DNA of 25,598 nt from JBBKWG01 sp037968835 (lineage in GTDB: Bacteria; Pseudomonadota; Alphaproteobacteria; Rhodobacterales; Rhodobacteraceae), in NCBI GenBank assembly GCA_037968835.1, contig JBBKWG010000033.1, positions 1 to 25,598 of the forward strand, given 5' to 3'. The notes under the pieces are model-generated. The model saw nothing but the letters and a program-made list of their open reading frames with translations. It made no database searches and was not told the DNA's origin. Position numbers and translations under genes: made by a program. This document shows positions 9,168-16,473 of this stretch, in pieces. The first letter of the stretch is position 1. Each line of letters opens with the position of its first letter.

Positions 9168-9875
9168 ATGAGCAACGGAACACGCCCCCTCTATGCTGTC
9201 CTGATCGACGCGGACAATATTCCCGCCAAATATGCGGGTGCCATCCTGAAAGAGATAACCTCCTTCGGCGAACCGGCGCTGCGGCGGGTTTATGGTGACT
9301 GGTCATCGGGCCGACTGAATACCTGGACGAAGGCGGTGCGCGATCTGGGGTTGGTGGCGCATCAGGAAACCGCCAATACGATCGGCAAGAACGCCAGCGA
9401 CATCGGCCTTGTGATCGACGCGATGGATATTCTGCACACCGGACGGTTCGACGGCTTCGTGCTTGTTTCATCGGACAGCGATTTCACAGCGCTTGCCAAT
9501 CGTGTGCGCGAGCAGGGAATTGACGTTATCGGCATCGGTGAGGCGAAGGCTCCGGAGAGCCTGCGCAATGTCTGCAACCGGTTTATCCTTCTGGAGAACA
9601 TCGTCGAAGATCAAGCGCCGGCGGAGCGTGGAGTGGCAACGGGAAAGCAGAACCCGACCGAAGCAATCCCGCTGATTACCCGCGCCATGGACAAGATCAA
9701 TTCCGACGACGACTGGTATGCCTTGGGGCAGCTTGGCCAATACATCACGCGCGACACTCCGGATTTCGATCCGCGCACCTACGGCAAGAAGAAGTTGAGC
9801 GATCTTGTCGAGGGTCTCAAGAGATTCGAGACGAAGAAGATCGGCAATCAGCTTCACGTGCGTCGTGTGGACTGA
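9168..9875 (+). CDS. NYN-domain putative RNase with C-terminal OST-HTH/LOTUS domain
   Basis: 235 residues from ATG 9168. The N-terminal NYN (PIN-like, LabA/DUF88) domain shows the acidic set: Asp14 and Asp16 (VLIDADN), Asp78 (NASDIG), Asp84 (VIDAMD), Asp103 and Asp105 (VSSDSDF). The C-terminal part (about 155-235) matches the OST-HTH/LOTUS fold, an RNA-binding module, ending in a KKLSDLVEGLKRFE helix. Proteins with this pair are thought to cleave or bind RNA in the cytoplasm; the substrate is unknown. I chose 9168 because AGAGGAA sits 5 nt upstream and the domain starts at once; ATG at 9102 would add 22 low-complexity residues. It follows clpP-like by about 86 bp. Confidence 0.88.
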   Translation: MSNGTRPLYAVLIDADNIPAKYAGAILKEITSFGEPALRRVYGDWSSGRLNTWTKAVRDLGLVAHQETANTIGKNASDIGLVIDAMDILHTGRFDGFVLVSSDSDFTALANRVREQGIDVIGIGEAKAPESLRNVCNRFILLENIVEDQAPAERGVATGKQNPTEAIPLITRAMDKINSDDDWYALGQLGQYITRDTPDFDPRTYGKKKLSDLVEGLKRFETKKIGNQLHVRRVD

Positions 9876-9884
9876 CCCCGTCGA

Positions 9885-10508
9885 TCAGTCAGCGACCGCG
9901 TATTTGCAAAGAAACAAATCCACTGCACCGACAATCACCCTGTCGATTTCGTCGTCCGTGAAACTTTTGCGCAGGCCAAGCGCCATCGGAAGGTGCAGCC
10001 CTGCCTTGCACAACTCCGGAAACTGGTCGGCGGCGAGGGCAACATCGTCGATCTTCAGCTTTCCCTCATCGACGCCCTTCTGAAGAAAGCGCATCAGGAT
10101 ATCGCGCACTTTTGCCGGGCCGGAATTATAGAATTCACGCCCAATCTCGGGAAAACGCTGACTTTCGCCGACGACGATCCGGTACACCTGCATTCCGACG
10201 TCCGACATGAAGAACCGGACCATCCGACCCGCCGCTTCGGTCATCGCCTCGCGCAAGTTCCCAGATGCCTCGATCCGTGCGACGGCAGCTTCGGATTGCG
10301 CCTGGCATTCGGTCTTCGCAACCTCGAGGAACAAAAGCCGCTTGTCGGGGAAATAGCTGTAGAGGGTGGCCTTTGACACGCCGGCTTCGCGGACGATGTC
10401 ATCGACACTTGCGCCTTCAAAACCGTCGCGCATGAACACGGTTCGCGCGCCTTCCAGCACCTGGTCCCACTTGCGGCCCTGCTTCACGATTTGTCCTGGC
10501 GCATTCAT
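9885..10508 (-). CDS. TetR/AcrR-family transcriptional repressor
   Basis: About 207 residues from ATG 10506-10508. The N-terminal helix-turn-helix is clear (ASVDDIVREAGVSKATLYSYFPDKRLLF, residues 33-60); the rest is a variable all-helical ligand domain. The open frame continues to 10616 but that region contains the likely promoter and operator, and GAGG lies 5 nt before 10508, so the shorter start is preferred. An ATG at 10532 is upstream of the predicted transcription start. It probably represses its own gene through the palindrome at 10538-10556. It diverges from mbfA with about 170 bp between. The ligand and other targets are unknown. Confidence 0.9.
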   Translation of the reverse strand: MNAPGQIVKQGRKWDQVLEGARTVFMRDGFEGASVDDIVREAGVSKATLYSYFPDKRLLFLEVAKTECQAQSEAAVARIEASGNLREAMTEAAGRMVRFFMSDVGMQVYRIVVGESQRFPEIGREFYNSGPAKVRDILMRFLQKGVDEGKLKIDDVALAADQFPELCKAGLHLPMALGLRKSFTDDEIDRVIVGAVDLFLCKYAVAD

Positions 10509-10533
10509 TTCAGCCTCATATCTTGCCCTCATG

Positions 10534-10562
10534 ATATAAACTGTCCAGTTCAGTTTTTTCAA
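10534..10562 (-). promoter_or_regulatory. tetR promoter with operator in the spacer
   Basis: On the minus strand TTGAAA (10557-10562) and TTATAT (10534-10539) are separated by 17 bp. The spacer is filled by an inverted repeat, AAACTG-N7-CAGTTT (10538-10556). A repressor bound here would block RNA polymerase. This is the standard layout of a self-regulated TetR gene. Confidence 0.65.
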
Positions 10563-10656
10563 GGTGCGTGACGCGGTGTCGATGTAAACAATGCCTCGCG
10601 CGGCGATTTGGGACACACTTCACTTTCCCCTTGTCGCGCGCTTCACGGCGGCTAGC

Positions 10657-10671
10657 TTGGAATTGTTCTAA
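10657..10671 (+). promoter_or_regulatory. Irr-box-like (ICE) palindrome upstream of mbfA
   Basis: TTGGAA-TTG-TTCTAA is an inverted repeat with one mismatch to the TTAGAA-n3-TTCTAA type of site I recall for Irr boxes (iron control elements) in alphaproteobacteria. It ends 9 bp before the GTG start of mbfA and may overlap the promoter -10 region, a repressor position. mbfA is a known Irr target in rhizobia, and irr itself lies at the window end. Confidence 0.6.
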
Positions 10672-10680
10672 AACCACGGT

Positions 10681-11664
10681 GTGATCATGATCCCAGGCGT
10701 TACCTCCCGCAGAAGATTTTCGGACCTGAGTGAGCAGGAAGTCCTCGCCCTCGCGATCTCGTCCGAGGAAGACGACGCGAGGATCTATCGCACCTATGCC
10801 GAGCGGCTGCGGGCTGATTATCCTGGTTCGGCGGCGTTGTTCGATGGAATGGCGGCGGAAGAGGACACGCACCGGCAGCGACTGATCGAATTGCATCGCA
10901 ACCGCTTTGGCGAGGTCATACCGCTGATCCGTCGCGAACACGTGTCGGGATATTACGCGCGACGCCCGGTGTGGCTGGTCGAGAACCTCGGGATCGAGCG
11001 CATCCGGGACGAAGCCGAGATGATGGAACGGGACGCTCGGCGGTTTTACGAGGCGGCGGCGGCACGGACAAGCGATGCGGCAACGCGCAAGCTTCTGGGT
11101 GACCTGGCTGCGGCGGAAGCGGGACACGCCGAGGCAGCAGGTTCGCTGACGGCCGAACATCTGGACGGCGACACCATCAGTCAGGAAGAACGGACGGCGC
11201 ATCGTCAGTTCATTCTGACCTGGGTGCAGCCGGGGCTTGCAGGGTTGATGGACGGGTCAGTCAGCACCCTGGCCCCGATCTTTGCGGCGGCATTTGCCAC
11301 CGGCGATACCTGGAACACATTCCTGATCGGGCTGGCGGCGTCGGTCGGCGCGGGCATTTCGATGGGCTTCACCGAGGCGGCGTCGGACGACGGCGCGATC
11401 TCGGGTCGCGGATCACCGATCAAGCGCGGTTTCGCGTCGGGCATCATGACGACCCTTGGCGGGTTGGGACATGCCCTGCCCTATCTGATCTCGGATTTCT
11501 GGACCGCGACGACCATCGCCATGGTCGTGGTTTTCATTGAATTATGGGCGATTGCCTGGATTCAGAACAGGTATATGGAGACGCCGTTCTTCAGGGCCGC
11601 GATGCAGGTGGTTCTGGGTGGGGCGCTGGTACTGGCGGCGGGAATTCTGATCGGTTCCGGCTAA
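10681..11664 (+). CDS. mbfA: MbfA, membrane-bound ferritin-like iron exporter (erythrin-VIT1 fusion)
   Basis: 327 residues. The N-terminal ferritin-like/rubrerythrin domain (about 12-160) carries the di-iron carboxylate motifs: SSEED near 28-31, EEDTH (Glu61, His64), MMERDARRFY near 114-123 and AAEAGH (Glu146, His149). The C-terminal VIT1-like part (about 175-327) has about five hydrophobic helices (GLAGLMDGSVSTLAP and AASVGAGISMGFTEAASDDG). Known homologues export iron from the cytoplasm and protect against iron and peroxide stress, under Irr control. The GTG at 10681 or the in-frame ATG at 10687 may start it; no strong SD is visible. The Irr-like site stands directly upstream. It converges with phoH. 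Confidence 0.92.
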   Translation: MIMIPGVTSRRRFSDLSEQEVLALAISSEEDDARIYRTYAERLRADYPGSAALFDGMAAEEDTHRQRLIELHRNRFGEVIPLIRREHVSGYYARRPVWLVENLGIERIRDEAEMMERDARRFYEAAAARTSDAATRKLLGDLAAAEAGHAEAAGSLTAEHLDGDTISQEERTAHRQFILTWVQPGLAGLMDGSVSTLAPIFAAAFATGDTWNTFLIGLAASVGAGISMGFTEAASDDGAISGRGSPIKRGFASGIMTTLGGLGHALPYLISDFWTATTIAMVVVFIELWAIAWIQNRYMETPFFRAAMQVVLGGALVLAAGILIGSG

Positions 11665-11695
11665 TCGGCCAAGCGCGGATCAGGGCGCGCGGCGA

Positions 11696-12712
11696 TCAGC
11701 CCGGCGGGGTTTCTTTCTCGTACGCTTCGATGATCCTGGCCACCAGCGGGTGGCGCACGACGTCTTTGGATGTGAAATAGTTGAAGGCAATCCGCTCGAT
11801 ACCGCCCAGCAACCGTTCGGCATCGGACAGGCCCGACGTGACGCCGCGCGGCAGATCGACCTGCGTGCGGTCGCCGGTGATGACCATACGACTGCCCTCG
11901 CCCATACGGGTCAGGATCATTTTCATCTGCATCGAAGTCGCATTCTGTGCCTCGTCCAGAACCACGAACGCGTTCGATAGCGTGCGACCGCGCATGAACG
12001 CCAGCGGTGCGATCTCGATGCGCTTCTCCTCGATCAGTTTTGCCACCTGTTTGCCGGGCAAAAAGTCGTTCAGCGCGTCATAGAGCGGCTGCATGTAGGG
12101 ATCGATCTTGTCTTTCATGTCGCCCGGCAGAAAGCCCAGACGCTCGCCCGCTTCGACCGCTGGACGGCTGAGGATGATCCGATCGACATGGCCGCCGATG
12201 AACATGTTGACGCCGACGGCGACCGCCAGATAGGTCTTGCCGGTGCCTGCGGGGCCGATACCGAACGCGAGTTCGTTGGCATAAAGCGAGCGGACATAGT
12301 TCTTTTGCGCTTCGGTCCGCGGTTCGACAAGTTTCTTGCGGGTCTTGATCTCGACGCGCCCGCCCTGAAACATTTCCATCTGACCGCCCTCACGAGCGCG
12401 CGTTTCAGGTTCGGATGCGCCCATGCGAATTTCTCCGTCGATCTCGCCTTTGTCGATGGGCCGGCCCGCTTCGAGTTTCTGATAAAGGCTTTCCATAACG
12501 TCAGCCGCGCGCGTCCTCGCTTCAGGTTCGCCCATGATTACCAGATGATTGCCGCGCCGCAGGATCTGAACTTCGAGCGACTGTTCGATCTGTGCGAGGT
12601 TCCGGTCGAACTCGCCACACAGGTCGATAAGGAGTCGGTTATCAGGGAATTCAAGAAGCGTCTCGAGGGCGTCTTGGGGCGATGTCGGCGGTGTCAACAC
12701 GCTGATGGCCAA
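11696..12712 (-). CDS. phoH: PhoH-like ATPase (YbeZ family)
   Basis: About 338 residues. Family landmarks are the N-terminal FPDNRLLIDLCGEFDRNLAQIE, Walker A GPAGTGKT (about 153-160), SRPAVEAGERLGFLPGD and Walker B VVLDEAQN, then TGDRTQVDLPRG. It is a cytoplasmic nucleotide-hydrolysing protein thought to work with the endoribonuclease YbeY in RNA and ribosome metabolism. The start is odd: no ATG precedes the domain. I chose TTG at 12710-12712, with GGAG 9 nt upstream; TTG at 12760 is the alternative. The usual neighbours are displaced: miaB is about 1.4 kb upstream with two unrelated genes between, and ybeY is not downstream, where convergent mbfA lies. Confidence 0.93.
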   Translation of the reverse strand: MAISVLTPPTSPQDALETLLEFPDNRLLIDLCGEFDRNLAQIEQSLEVQILRRGNHLVIMGEPEARTRAADVMESLYQKLEAGRPIDKGEIDGEIRMGASEPETRAREGGQMEMFQGGRVEIKTRKKLVEPRTEAQKNYVRSLYANELAFGIGPAGTGKTYLAVAVGVNMFIGGHVDRIILSRPAVEAGERLGFLPGDMKDKIDPYMQPLYDALNDFLPGKQVAKLIEEKRIEIAPLAFMRGRTLSNAFVVLDEAQNATSMQMKMILTRMGEGSRMVITGDRTQVDLPRGVTSGLSDAERLLGGIERIAFNYFTSKDVVRHPLVARIIEAYEKETPPG

Positions 12713-12880
12713 ATAGATGAACTCCGGGATTCGAGGGCGACTGTGGTTTGATGCTGCCAAGGCTTGACCGTCCGCGCAAGCATATCTCGTAAAATTTCAC
12801 ACGACTGTCACGAAATCTTGGGCAATCGGCTCGTTTCCCGGTTTATTGCTGACGTGATGCGCGATCATTCATCTTTTCGG

Positions 12881-12907
12881 TTGACTGATACGGCGCGTCA
12901 ATATAGT
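12881..12907 (+). promoter_or_regulatory. Probable arsR-fusion promoter and operator
   Basis: TTGACT (12881-12886) and TATAGT (12902-12907) are 15 bp apart, a short spacer. TTGAC and GTCAA (12897-12901) form 5-bp inverted arms around it, suggesting an ArsR-type operator. The -10 hexamer ends only 8 bp before the ATG at 12916, so the transcript may be leaderless or nearly so. Confidence 0.45.
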
Positions 12908-12915
12908 TCATCCAC

Positions 12916-13686
12916 ATGGTTGAACGAGAATCAGAAACCGATCTGACGGCGATCCTCAAAGCCGCATCTGATCCCACGCGCCGGTCGATCCTGACGCTTC
13001 TGGCGCAGCACGGACCGACACGTGTGACCGATCTTTCGCGGCAATTCGAGATCAGTCTGAATGCGGTTTCCAAACATATAAAGGCGCTGGAAAGCGCCGG
13101 ACTTGTCAGCCGAAAGACCGAGTGGCGGGAACACCTGATCGAGCTTGAACCCGAGCGGATGGCCTTGATTGACACGTGGTTTGAGAGCCTCCGTTCAATC
13201 TGGGCGATGCGGCTGGAGACACTGGAAAACCTGATAGCAGAGGAAGATGAAATGACCGACCAAGCCACTGAACTTAAACTGGAAACGTCCCGCGTCATCA
13301 AAGCTCCGCGCGAGCGTGTATTCGATGCCTGGCTCGACCCGGAAATGCTGGCAAAATTCATGCGTCCCGGACCGGACATGAGCGTGCCCGAAGCCAAGAC
13401 CGATCCACGCGAAGGCGGGCGGTTTGTGATTGTCATGCGCGTCGGTGACAAAGACCTGCCTCATGCCGGAACCTACAAGACCATTGATCGGCCGAACCGC
13501 CTGGCGTTCACTTGGGAATCACCGCATTCGACGCTTGAGAACAGCACGGTCACGCTGGATTTTGCGGAAGTCGACGGCGGCACCGATGTGAAACTGACCC
13601 ACGTGCGATTTCCGTCCGAGGAAAGCCGGGACAATCACAAGTCAGGGTGGGGGCGGATACTTCAATCGCTGGCAGCTGAAATCTGA
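12916..13686 (+). CDS. ArsR-family regulator fused to SRPBCC (AHSA1-like) domain
   Basis: 256 residues. Residues 8-105 are an ArsR winged helix (LKAASDPTRRSILTLLAQHG, then VTDLSRQFEISLNAVSKHIKALESAGLV) without the cysteine metal site of classic ArsR. Residues 120-256 are an SRPBCC/START-like ligand pocket (VIKAPRERVFDAWLDPEMLAKF, GTYKTIDRPNRLAFTWE, GWGRILQSLA). In many bacteria these are two adjacent genes; here they are joined in one frame. At the junction an ATG (13252) is preceded by AGAGGAAG, which could start the second domain alone. The gene lacks an SD at 12916. It probably senses a small hydrophobic molecule; the ligand is unknown. It is divergent from phoH. Confidence 0.88.
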   Translation: MVERESETDLTAILKAASDPTRRSILTLLAQHGPTRVTDLSRQFEISLNAVSKHIKALESAGLVSRKTEWREHLIELEPERMALIDTWFESLRSIWAMRLETLENLIAEEDEMTDQATELKLETSRVIKAPRERVFDAWLDPEMLAKFMRPGPDMSVPEAKTDPREGGRFVIVMRVGDKDLPHAGTYKTIDRPNRLAFTWESPHSTLENSTVTLDFAEVDGGTDVKLTHVRFPSEESRDNHKSGWGRILQSLAAEI

Positions 13687-13777
13687 GGCATTCAACGCAG
13701 TTTCGCTGCTTGCGGGCGCTATTTGATGAATTCCGGGGCCGCGTTCGAGATCTACGGGGCGGCCCTGGTCCGGAAAA

Positions 13778-13993
13778 TCAGTGCTGGGACATTTCCCTTG
13801 TCTCCAATTCCGTTCCGACATTCTCGGCAAGCGTCTGGCTGCCATCGCTGATCGACGCCATCACCGCGATCGAGACCGCGACCAGGCCAGCCGTGAGAAC
13901 GACCCAATCAACTACAGCAGCACCCGACTGATCGTGACGAAACCATCTGACTCGCGCAGCTAGCCTGTTCGTAAGTGACTGGAAATCACTCAT
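13778..13993 (-). CDS. Small Flp/type IVb pilin-like protein
   Basis: 71 residues from ATG 13991-13993, which has AAGGA 6 nt upstream. A basic N-terminal part (RLAARVRWFRHDQSG) is followed by a single hydrophobic helix (AAVVDWVVLTAGLVAVSIAVMASI). This is the layout of a Flp/TadE-like prepilin: cleavage after the Gly, with Asp at mature position 5 and Trp at 6 where classic Flp has Glu-Tyr. Similar DW-type small proteins are, as I recall, common in Rhodobacterales. No prepilin peptidase or tad genes are nearby, so it is an orphan here. It lies between miaB and the ArsR fusion gene. Confidence 0.72.
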   Translation of the reverse strand: MSDFQSLTNRLAARVRWFRHDQSGAAVVDWVVLTAGLVAVSIAVMASISDGSQTLAENVGTELETREMSQH

Positions 13994-14099
13994 ATGTTTC
14001 CTTCCGCGGGCAAGTACCCCAAACGCCCTCGACACGAAATTATGATATGGACGGCACCGTAATTGGACGCGTTTCAGTCATCTTTGCGGCGCCCGTAGC

Positions 14100-15413
14100 C
14101 TATGTGTCGACAACGGCACCCGAAAGGGAGTTACTGTTGGAATTCACGATGTTAATGGGGAGAATTTCGCCAATCTCCACATCCGGCGAGGTCACGTGGA
14201 CGGCGTGAAGATGCTCTGACTTGCCGACCATCTGCCCCGCCTCACGCCCGGGCTTTTCGAACAGAACCTTGACCGATCGCCCGACCATCGCGTCCTGCGC
14301 AGCGCGTTGCTGTCGTGTGAGCAGAGCCTGAAGCCGTTGCAGGCGATCGTGCTTTTCAGCCTCGTCGACCTGTGCACGTTCCGCCGCCGGAGTTCCGGGA
14401 CGGGTCGAATACTTGAAGCTGTAGGCCTGCCCATAACCAACGGTTTCGATCAGCGACATGGTGTCGGCAAAGTCGGCCTCGGTCTCTTCGGGGAAACCGA
14501 CGATGAAGTCACCTGACAGCAAGAGATCGGGACGAGCGGCGCGAATGCGTTCAATGAGACGGATGTAGTGTTCAGAGGTATGCTTGCGGTTCATCGCTTT
14601 CAGGATGCGGTCCGACCCCGATTGGACCGGCAGATGCAGGTAGGGCATCAGCTTTTCAACCTCGCCGTGGGCGGCGATCAGCGCGTCGTCCATGTCGTTG
14701 GGGTGGCTCGTGGTGAAGCGGATGCGCTTCAGGTCCTCAATCTCGGCAAGCTCGCGGATTAGTCCGGCAAGTCCACCGTCGTGACCGTGGTAGGCGTTGA
14801 CGTTCTGGCCAAGCAGCGTGATTTCCCGCACCCCGCGCTCGACGAGATCACGCGCCTCGGCAAGAACGCGGGACGCGGGACGGCTGACTTCGGTGCCACG
14901 GGTATAGGGCACGACGCAGAAGGCGCAAAACTTGTCACAGCCTTCCTGAACGGTCAGGAACGCAGTCGGTCCGCGACGGGCCTTGGGGCGCGCTGCGAGG
15001 TGCTCGAACTTGTCCTCTTCGGGGAAATCGGTATCGAGCGCCTTCTCCCCGGCCCTCACCCGCGCTTCGAGTTCGGGCAGGCGGTGATAGCTTTGCGGTC
15101 CGACGACGAGGTCGACGAGCGGTTGGCGGGCGAGGATTTCGGCACCCTCGGCCTGTGCCACGCAACCGGCGACCCCGATCTTGAGGTTCGGGTTCTCGGC
15201 TTTCAATGTCCGGAAGCGGCCAAGTTCGGAATACACCTTTTCGGCCGCCTTCTCGCGGATGTGGCAGGTATTCAGCAGGATCAGATCGGCGTCGTCGGCG
15301 CGGTCGGTCGCGACATAGCCCTGAGGTTCAAGCGCCTCGGCCATGCGTTCGCTGTCATAGACATTCATCTGACAGCCGTAGGTCTTGATGAAAAGTTTCT
15401 TGGGCGCGGACAT
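14100..15413 (-). CDS. miaB: MiaB, tRNA-2-methylthio-N6-dimethylallyladenosine synthase
   Basis: 437 residues, radical SAM methylthiotransferase. The N-terminal UPF0004 domain has the three cysteines for the auxiliary cluster: Cys14 (TYGCQMN), Cys50 (LLNTCHIREKA), Cys84 (VAGCVAQ). The radical SAM cluster is Cys159, Cys163 and Cys166 (EGCDKFCAFCVVPYTRG). A TRAM RNA-binding domain follows at the C-terminus (VGRSVKVLFEKPG to DVEIGEILPINIV). It adds methylthio to i6A37 of tRNAs reading U-initial codons. Length matches the family. SD is weak. It would usually be followed closely by phoH and ybeY, but a pilin-like gene and an ArsR gene intervene here. Confidence 0.97.
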   Translation of the reverse strand: MSAPKKLFIKTYGCQMNVYDSERMAEALEPQGYVATDRADDADLILLNTCHIREKAAEKVYSELGRFRTLKAENPNLKIGVAGCVAQAEGAEILARQPLVDLVVGPQSYHRLPELEARVRAGEKALDTDFPEEDKFEHLAARPKARRGPTAFLTVQEGCDKFCAFCVVPYTRGTEVSRPASRVLAEARDLVERGVREITLLGQNVNAYHGHDGGLAGLIRELAEIEDLKRIRFTTSHPNDMDDALIAAHGEVEKLMPYLHLPVQSGSDRILKAMNRKHTSEHYIRLIERIRAARPDLLLSGDFIVGFPEETEADFADTMSLIETVGYGQAYSFKYSTRPGTPAAERAQVDEAEKHDRLQRLQALLTRQQRAAQDAMVGRSVKVLFEKPGREAGQMVGKSEHLHAVHVTSPDVEIGEILPINIVNSNSNSLSGAVVDT

Positions 15414-15527
15414 GAGACCAACTTTCAGTCTGGATCAGCGCCCGGTCCTACACGCAGGTCGGCTTCTTGCCAAGGGTCGGGGCATCGGGGCATAGTCCGC
15501 GACCAAGGGGCAGACGTCGGCGGAGAC

Positions 15528-16394
15528 ATGCGATTTACGAGCTTGAAAGAACTGGTGTCGGGCGCGGCGCTCGCGACCGCGACGGGGCCGGTCGCGATTA
15601 TCATCGCGGAGGATGATGTCGAGGTCGACACCACGATACGCCATCACGCCCACGCCGGCTTCGCGACGATCGTCCTATTTGCGCCGTCGGATCTGGAACT
15701 GCCGGATGCGATGGAAGAGACCGTTCTGCGGGTCGATTGTCCGACGCGCGATACCGGCATAACGGAAACGGTGGTGACCGCCGTTTCGGGCGCCTTGCCC
15801 ACAAAAACGTGGCTTTTCTACTGTTACAACGCGGAATACCTGTTTTACCCGTTCTCCGAGCACCGGACGGTCGGTGAAATGCTTGCGTTTCACACCGAAG
15901 AGCGGCGATTTTCGATGTTGACCTATGTGGTCGATCTCTATGCGGGCGACCTGCGCGGCGCGGACAATGCGGTGTCGCTGGAAGACGCGCATCTGGACAA
16001 GTCCGGCTACTACGCGCTGGCCCGGCACGCCGCTGACGGTGTCGCGACGGAACGGCAGCTTGATTTCTACGGCGGGCTCAGGTGGCGGTTCGAGGAGCAT
16101 ATCGACACGATGCGGCGGCGCATCGACCGAATTTCACTGGTGCGCACGCGACCCGGAATGCGGCTGAGACCGGATCACACCTGGGTGGACGAGGAAATGA
16201 ACACCTATTCCTGTCCCTGGCACCACAATCTGACCGCCGCGGTGGTGTCGTTTCGAACCGCCAAGGCTTTGCGCACGAACCCGGCAAGTCGCTATGAGAT
16301 CCCGACGTTTCGCTGGCACAATTCGACGGAATTCGAGTGGCATTCACAGCAACTTCTCGATCTGGGATTGATGGAGCCGGGACAATGGTTCTAG
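15528..16394 (+). CDS. Conserved hypothetical protein, possible glycosyltransferase-like
   Basis: 288 residues from ATG 15528, preceded by GGAG; the frame is open further upstream, but that part lies antisense to miaB and is not coding. The N-terminal portion (AIIIAEDDVEVDTTIRHHAHAGFATIVLFAP) is reminiscent of the KNE-x-EW-HH-x-GF opening of GT92/family-2-like glycosyltransferases, only loosely. A conserved-looking C-terminal half contains LDFYGGLRWRFEEH, TYSCPWHHNLTAAVVSFRT and RWHNSTEFEWHSQQLL, rich in Trp and His. No signal peptide or membrane helix is seen. It is divergent from miaB and convergent with the MFS gene. I do not recognise a specific function. Confidence 0.75.
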   Translation: MRFTSLKELVSGAALATATGPVAIIIAEDDVEVDTTIRHHAHAGFATIVLFAPSDLELPDAMEETVLRVDCPTRDTGITETVVTAVSGALPTKTWLFYCYNAEYLFYPFSEHRTVGEMLAFHTEERRFSMLTYVVDLYAGDLRGADNAVSLEDAHLDKSGYYALARHAADGVATERQLDFYGGLRWRFEEHIDTMRRRIDRISLVRTRPGMRLRPDHTWVDEEMNTYSCPWHHNLTAAVVSFRTAKALRTNPASRYEIPTFRWHNSTEFEWHSQQLLDLGLMEPGQWF

Positions 16395-16403
16395 GGCGCA
16401 AGA

Positions 16404-16425
16404 CGGGGCTCTGCCCCCGGCCCCG
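16404..16425. repeat. GGGGCTCTGCCCC hairpin element between convergent genes
   Basis: GGGGC-TCT-GCCCC (16405-16417) is a perfect 5-bp hairpin, with an alternative 6-bp pairing of CGGGGC with GCCCCG (16404-16425). Downstream, CCCCCGGGATTTTG follows. Elements of this wording recur between genes in Rhodobacterales genomes as far as I remember, possibly as terminators or a dispersed repeat. It lies between the 3' ends of two convergent genes. Confidence 0.5.
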
Positions 16426-16473
16426 CTGACGCGGCACCTCCCCCGGGATTTTGCTGCTCAAAGATTTCGGCGC

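Noticed and set aside
14781..15527. A long N-terminal extension of the glycosyltransferase-like gene
   Set aside because: It lies wholly antisense to miaB; a proper start with GGAG is at 15528.
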